From Bacillota bacterium (GTDB lineage Bacteria; Bacillota; Clostridia; Acetivibrionales; DTU013): DNA of 64,000 nucleotides. Below, one piece after another: positions 61,515-64,000 of this stretch (within the stretch, counting starts at the first letter, position 1; every line of letters starts with the position of its first letter). The DNA lies in NCBI GenBank assembly GCA_023409735.1, contig JAEYRB010000007.1, positions 127,617 to 191,616 on the forward strand. Direction: 5' to 3'. The notes beneath the pieces were generated by a model that saw nothing but the letters and a program-made list of their open reading frames with translations, searched no databases and was not told the origin of the DNA. A program made the translations under genes and the position numbers.

Positions 61515-61537
61515 GAACTTGTTCGTTGAACATGTTC
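61515..61537. promoter_or_regulatory. Tandem GAAC-NN-GTTC operator
   Basis: GAACTTGTTC (61515-61524) and GAACATGTTC (61528-61537), two palindromes 13 bases apart, just after a minus-strand TATAAT (about 61547-61555) and 32 bases before the binding-protein start. A repressor site is likely. Confidence 0.65.
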
Positions 61538-61699
61538 TATATGTGTCATTATTATATAATTCACGAGTTATGAAAAATATCATAATTTTAAAGTTTTTAT
61601 CACGTTCTTTAGAAGTTTACATAACAATACTTACCATAGCAAACATCCGAATCATTAATTGATGTAATTATACCAATGGAATTTAATCAATATGAGAAT

Positions 61700-61739
61700 A
61701 CAGATCGAGGGAAAGTTGAATAACTTTCCCTCGATCTGT
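61700..61739. other. Perfect 18-bp hairpin
   Basis: ACAGATCGAGGGAAAGTT and its exact complement flank a four-base loop. The T-run is weak on either strand. It lies between the AraC/GyrI gene and the sugar operon; terminator or protein-binding palindrome. The rest of this gap (61538-61876) shows nothing more. Confidence 0.7.
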
Positions 61740-61876
61740 TCGATATATATTCTGACGTTCTTGAATGATATTCTGGGTTCACTACTTTTAAAAACAAATT
61801 GAAATATTTATACGCCTTACATCCGTGAAATACTTCATATTAAATCGCATATTATGCTTAAACTATGTATCGCAAA

Positions 61877-62794
61877 TTACTTACTAATTCCTTTAATAGG
61901 CATTATATAATCCACGGTTACCTTTTCGCCTCGGCTTAAGGGCTCACTATAACGCTCGCATGTATATACTTCACACCAATAAAAATTGTCATAGTCAATT
62001 TCCTTGCCGGTTTTTTCAATGGCTTCAGTTATTAATAAATACGCTGAACCAAGTATATCTGCAATATTCTCTCCTTCAATCTGAACCTGGGCGGTTAAGC
62101 CTTTTGGGATATGCTTTGCAAATAATCCATCCGGTATTTGCGCACCAGTAAGTACAAAATCACCAATTATGATTTGGAAGTTATACATATCCTTAAAATC
62201 ATACATTAATCCTATGCCGACATTTGTATCAATGTCATCACAGCACTTGACATCCGCAAGCATATTTAGTTTCTCAGGTGTTCCACATTTAAAAAATTCT
62301 TGCCATACATTACCTGCATCAGAAAAAGAGGTTTCGCGATGCATCCCCACCATAAAGCGTTCATCAGCTTCTTTGTAAATAATCTTTTTCATTTCTGCCA
62401 TGATTCGTTTTCCTCCTATAAATCTCATTTCTGAGAAATTAATCGGGAGATAATTATTTAGTTTAACACTTTCCAGCTTCGCTTCTGAAGGTGCAATACC
62501 ATGATGCTCTTTAAATGCACGCGAAAATGCGGAATGCGATTGAAAACCATATTTTAGAGCTACATTTAAAACTGAAATATCGTTGTTTTTTAAATCATAT
62601 CCGGCTAAAGTCAATCTGCGTTTTCTCACATAATCAGAAATGCTTATTCCCGATATAAAGATAAAAATACGTTGAAACAAAGCTGCCGGACTCATAGTAA
62701 TTTTTGATATTTCATTATAATCAATTTCGCAGTCGTCATGTGCAATCTGTTCAAGGTAACATACTACATCATCAAAAGCCTTACTGCTATTCAT
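61877..62794 (-). CDS. AraC regulator with GyrI-like effector domain
   Basis: 305 residues. N-terminal double helix-turn-helix (NEISKITMSPAALFQRIF, VLNVALKYGFQSHSAFSRAF, ending HHGIAPSEA). The C-terminal half (about 130-305) is GyrI/effector-binding-like: ERFMVGMHRETSFSD, NVGIGLMYDFKD, YTCERYSEPLSRGEKVTV. Proteins of this build respond to small or hydrophobic ligands, like Rob or BltR-type regulators. It is upstream of the sugar operon on the same strand but separated by a perfect hairpin and an own promoter. Confidence 0.85.
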   Translation of the reverse strand: MNSSKAFDDVVCYLEQIAHDDCEIDYNEISKITMSPAALFQRIFIFISGISISDYVRKRRLTLAGYDLKNNDISVLNVALKYGFQSHSAFSRAFKEHHGIAPSEAKLESVKLNNYLPINFSEMRFIGGKRIMAEMKKIIYKEADERFMVGMHRETSFSDAGNVWQEFFKCGTPEKLNMLADVKCCDDIDTNVGIGLMYDFKDMYNFQIIIGDFVLTGAQIPDGLFAKHIPKGLTAQVQIEGENIADILGSAYLLITEAIEKTGKEIDYDNFYWCEVYTCERYSEPLSRGEKVTVDYIMPIKGISK

Positions 62795-62959
62795 ATAATC
62801 ACCTCCTGTAACTAAAATATTATAGGATTTATAAGCATTTTGCTTTACATTAAGTGTACAACTTTTGCACAGTCTTGTTTATAGGACAGGTATAGTTCCT
62901 ACATCCCGGTTATTATACTTTTAGAAATTCTGAAAGCTTGGATTTCCGCTCTATTGCTT

Positions 62960-63775
62960 TTATAGTCCTTCTATTTTCAATTCCTTGGCAATCTGCACAT
63001 ACACATCACAGATATCAGAAACGCCTGAACCGCCTTTTGTTGTCAATGGCTTCTTCTTAATATCTACTGCATCTTGATGTGATATCCCTCTCAGCGAATT
63101 TGAGTATATAATGCTGTGTCTGTTTCCCCAAGATGCTGAAGATGTTGTAACAAAGCCATCATTCTGTCCTTCAATATAATAAACAACTAACTTTGTTAAA
63201 AAAAGAATAATCGACGAAAATGGAAACCGCAGTATACACGCATAGCTCTGATACAATATTCCGGCCTGGTTAGGGTTATTCTCATTGAATTCCTGCATGT
63301 ATTCCGTTGTGAACCCATTGCAGACTTTGAAGCAATCCGGGTGCTTATCTCCTGCAGCAGCCGCTTGTCTGTTCACCGAAGCAGCGATCCGTCTCCAAAA
63401 GAAATGCGGCAGTCTAGCCAATCCATCAATGGTTTTGGAGCCATAATGAGGCGTTGCCACTGTTGTAATGCTTGCAATCTTATCCTGCATACCCAGGGAA
63501 GAAGCTACCATACGTGCTTCAAGTCCGCCCTTGGAATGCCCGATAATATTCACTTTCTCGGCATGTGTTTGAGTAAGGATTTCATCTATTCTAACCGCAA
63601 TTCCTGCGGCATTTGTCTCAATATCTGCCCATGAATCCTGCTGACCGAAGAAAACCACTGCACCATGTTGTTCCAGGGCACTTGGAATCCTTCCCCAATG
63701 TATCGGATCAATCGAGCCAGTCCCATGAATTAATAAAAAGGGATACCTGGTTGAGCAAATGTTATCCTTTTTCAC
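62960..63775 (-). CDS. Alpha/beta-hydrolase of the lipase type
   Basis: 271 residues with the lipase pattern: oxyanion region FLLIHGTGSIDPIHW, nucleophile elbow IGHSKGGLEARM (Ser in GHSKG), Asp candidate in EGQNDGFV and His in GISHQD near the end. It acts on esters, perhaps acylglycerols. No signal peptide, so the enzyme is cytosolic or non-classically released. The frame opens at 63844, but the GTG at 63775 lies behind a superb GGAAGGAGG and begins the conserved part; I take that start. A group II intron end lies about 100 bases upstream. Confidence 0.78.
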   Translation of the reverse strand: MKKDNICSTRYPFLLIHGTGSIDPIHWGRIPSALEQHGAVVFFGQQDSWADIETNAAGIAVRIDEILTQTHAEKVNIIGHSKGGLEARMVASSLGMQDKIASITTVATPHYGSKTIDGLARLPHFFWRRIAASVNRQAAAAGDKHPDCFKVCNGFTTEYMQEFNENNPNQAGILYQSYACILRFPFSSIILFLTKLVVYYIEGQNDGFVTTSSASWGNRHSIIYSNSLRGISHQDAVDIKKKPLTTKGGSGVSDICDVYVQIAKELKIEGL

Positions 63776-63872
63776 AACAAAGCCTCCTTCCAGATTGTTT
63801 TCTTTGACCATCTGATAATTATAGCCTTCATTCCTTGTTAACATTTCGACACTTCTAACGTGCCTTGTAAAG

Positions 63873-64000
63873 TAATCGGATAGGAGGCTACTAATTATTT
63901 TAGTAGCCGACCTTCCACACCACCGTACATACCGTTCGGTATACGGCGGTTCCCATAGTTTACACCTTTACAGATTTACAAACATCCAAGAAAAATGTGT
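63873..64000 (-). mobile_element. 3' end of a group II intron (domains V and VI)
   Basis: On the minus strand the catalytic domain V hairpin reads GAACCGCCGTATACCG and CGGTATGTACGGTGGTG (63917-63953). The domain VI hairpin GGCTACTAA-N5-TTAGTAGCC (63886-63908) follows, then CTCCTATCCGAT and the exon at about 63873-63876. This order and spacing are those of bacterial group II introns. The intron body and its reverse transcriptase, if present, lie beyond the right edge. Confidence 0.75.

Overview
The window looks like a chromosomal segment of a low-GC, spore-forming, anaerobic Clostridium-type Firmicute, plausibly near the cellulolytic Ruminiclostridium/Acetivibrio group. Evidence read directly: a SigI/RsgI pair, SpoVT, SpoVG, the block glmU-prs-pth-mfd-PPIase-spoVT, PurR, strong AGGAGG-type ribosome sites, frequent TTG/GTG starts and A/T-rich intergenic DNA. 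The genus is inference.

Region 1 (1-18.7 kb) is mostly conserved housekeeping DNA on the minus strand: rsgI (cut by the left edge)-sigI, spoVT, a PpiC-type foldase, mfd, pth, prs, a short glmU-like gene, spoVG and purR. murC is divergent, followed by fabZ and a YfbR-like HD phosphohydrolase. A 1.3-kb gene-poor stretch hides a 29-residue membrane peptide. Then come a small plus-strand gene and a lemA/TPM-domain pair. Likely sigma-H and sigma-G promoters are visible upstream of spoVG and spoVT.

Region 2 (18.9-31 kb) holds copZ/copA copper export, a frameshifted DUF1835-type pseudogene, and a BlaI/BlaR1-type regulatory module with a lipoprotein and a membrane protein, fronted by twin palindromic operators. 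A sugar-acid set follows: an SDR of the mannonate oxidoreductase type, 6-phosphogluconate dehydrogenase and a PfkB (KDG-type) kinase. The last two share a cre/LacI-type operator.

Region 3 (30.9-45.2 kb) holds an XRE regulator with an ABC exporter, and a five-gene ABC-2 exporter operon containing a large surface-anchored protein of unknown function. It also holds a GGDEF diguanylate cyclase, and a ROK regulator followed by a large secreted PIG-L-type deacetylase with twin ROK-like operators.

Region 4 (45.3-55 kb) is accessory and decaying: a GNAT, an isochorismatase remnant, a DUF990-type ABC exporter, a DinB/DUF3795 fusion, a HAD remnant, a frameshifted GNAT, an MmyB-like regulator beside a glyoxalase-fold gene, and an in-frame RidA/diaminopropionate ammonia-lyase chimera.

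Region 5 (54-64 kb) holds a CUT1 sugar-uptake operon (binding protein, two permeases, a tandem NTF2/SnoaL-like protein, a GH-G-like glycosidase) with a tandem operator at its promoter. Two AraC regulators flank it. A lipase and the 3' end of a group II intron lie at the right edge. No rRNA, tRNA or CRISPR array was recognised.
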